From Sphaerolaimus hirsutus (lineage: Eukaryota; Nematoda; Chromadorea; Monhysterida; Sphaerolaimidae), in NCBI GenBank assembly GCA_964036195.1, contig OZ038457.1, forward strand, positions 19,991,147-20,055,146: DNA of 64,000 bases. Reading direction: 5' to 3'. The translations under genes were made by a program, and so were the position numbers. Of the stretch, positions 62,640 to 64,000 are shown piece by piece. Numbering within the stretch: the first letter of the stretch is position 1; each line of letters starts with the position of its first letter. A model generated the notes under the pieces. It saw only the letters and a program-made list of their open reading frames with translations, was not told the origin of the DNA and searched no databases.

Positions 62640-64000
62640 CATTTGTGGGTTACTGATTACAATGATTTGAAATATGCACTCCATTCTGACAGTACATTAC
62701 GATAACCCTGAAATTGAACCCAAAATGGGGCCAAAACTTTCAAATTGTGAAATGATGCATTGTGGGTTTCTAATTGCACTGATTTGATATATAATGCACT
62801 CCATTTTGACACTACATTACCATAACCCTGAAAATGAACCACTGGGGCCAAAAACTTTCAATTTGTGAAATGATGCATTTTTGGGTTTCTGATTGCACTG
62901 ATTTCAAATTTAGGTTTCTGATTGCACTGATTTGATATATGCACTCCATTTTGACACTACATTACCATAACCCTCAAAATGGACCCATGGGGTTAAATAC
63001 TTTCAATTTGAGAAATGATGCATTTTCGGGTTTCTGATTGCACTCATTTGAAATATGCACTTCATTTTGACACTACATTACCATAACCCTAAAATGAACC
63101 CCCTGGGCCAAAAACTTTCAAATCATAAAATGATGGATTTGTGGATTTCTGAGTGTAGCGATTTCAAATATGCCCAGGGCTTAAAAAATTAGAAATTGTG
63201 AAATGATTCAATGTGGGTTTCTAATTGCACTGATTTGAAATATGCACTCCGTTTTGACACTACATAACCCTGAAAACTACATAACCATAACCCTGAAAAT
63301 GAACCTCTGGAGCCAAAAACTTTCAATTTGTGAAATCATTCATTTTTGGGTTTCTGATTGCACTGATTTCAAATATGCACTTCATTTTGACACTACATTA
63401 CCATAACCATAAAAATGAACCCCCTAAGCCAAAAACTTTCAAATCATAAAATGATGCATTTGTGGGTTTCTGATTGTAGCGATTTCAAATATGCACTCCA
63501 TTTTGACACTACATTACTAAAACCCTGAAATTGAACCCCTAGACCCAAAAATTTCTTATTGTGAAATGATGCATTTTGCAGGTTTTGAATTGCACTGATT
63601 TGAAATGACTCAATTTCAACTCTACATTACTGTAAGCCTTAAATTGAACCCATGGGGCTAATAAATTAGAAATTGTGAAATGATGCATTTGTGGCTTTTT
63701 GATTGCCTTGATTTGAAATATGCACTTAATTTTGACACTACATTACCATAACCCTGAAAATGAACCCCCAGGGCCAAAAATTTTCAAATCATAAAATGAT
63801 GTGTTTGTGAGTTTCTGATTGTAGCGATTTCAAATATGCACTCCATTTTGACACCACATTACTAAAACCCTGATAATGAACCCCTGGGCACAAAAACTTT
63901 CAATTTGTGAAATGATGCGTTTGTGGGTTTTTTATTGCAGTGATTTGAGATGTGCACTCCATTTCTACTCTACATTACCATAACCTTTTAAGTCTAACCC
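62640..64000. repeat. tandem repeat of ~115-bp units, about 11 copies, open at window end
   Basis: Each unit reads TTTCTGATTGCACTGATTTG, ATATGCACTCCATTTTGACA, CTACATTACCATAACCCTGA, ATGAACCC, then AAAACTTTCAA and GTGAAATGATGCATTT. CTACATTAC marks start at 62693 and recur at intervals of roughly 115-146 bp. Units differ by several percent and one has a 27-bp internal duplication (about 62890-62940). Confidence 0.85.

Noticed and set aside
1..64000. AGGGTT / AACCCT at many element ends, resembling telomere repeats
   Set aside because: They occur singly as transposon termini with 8-bp duplications, not as tandem telomeric arrays.
1..64000. tRNA, rRNA and CRISPR arrays
   Set aside because: No cloverleaf with a GTTCRAATC-type T-arm, no rRNA segment and no regularly spaced direct repeats with unique spacers were found by eye.

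Overview
The window is AT-rich, repeat-saturated nuclear DNA from an invertebrate animal. Three things support this: protein genes split by canonical GT-AG introns (several only 40-350 bp, others bloated by transposons), a complete BEL/Pao LTR retroelement (a superfamily confined to Metazoa), and many small DNA transposons with target-site duplications. I cannot name the species. No bacterial operons, rRNA, tRNA or CRISPR were seen. There is a 200-base assembly gap at 18736-18935.

Layout. (1) 1-5.6 kb: the 3' end of a kelch-repeat gene on + (four exons, stop at 5588), with nested palindromic transposons in its last intron. (2) 5.6-11.7 kb: no gene seen, only nested miniature elements. (3) 11727-16385: a complete 8-exon short-chain dehydrogenase/reductase gene on +, 266 aa, with introns filled by hAT-like elements. 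(4) 17-50 kb: a minus-strand tandem array of four copies of an unrecognised small gene. Two copies are complete (80 and 81 aa in 4 exons); two are remnants. The array is broken open by a 12.2-kb BEL/Pao element at 21205-33435. (5) 50.0-57.7 kb: a 3.56-kb composite transposon nest, GCGCCA palindrome arrays and a nearly perfect 1.48-kb palindrome. (6) 58514-61727 and beyond: a + strand secreted protein gene with a signal peptide, a PAN-like module, a sushi (CCP) domain and the start of a kelch-like region, running towards a tandem-repeat tract that reaches the window end.

The BEL/Pao element is the most remarkable object. It has 5-bp target duplications, LTRs about 99% identical, and an unbroken 2492-codon gag-protease-RT-RNase H-integrase frame that runs on into the start of an envelope protein. 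The envelope body is in another frame, with one transmembrane segment, a very long tail and a PPPY motif. A third, arginine-rich ORF (340 codons from its first ATG) overlaps almost exactly the envelope cytoplasmic tail, resembling the accessory genes of complex retroviruses. The pentamer TGTGA on + (TCACA on the element's coding strand) is heavily over-represented across LTRs and coding sequence, strongly strand-biased, and missing only from three GC-rich blocks.

Exon joins were worked out by hand from splice sites, reading phase and family similarity. All family assignments rest on motifs read by eye, with no database search.
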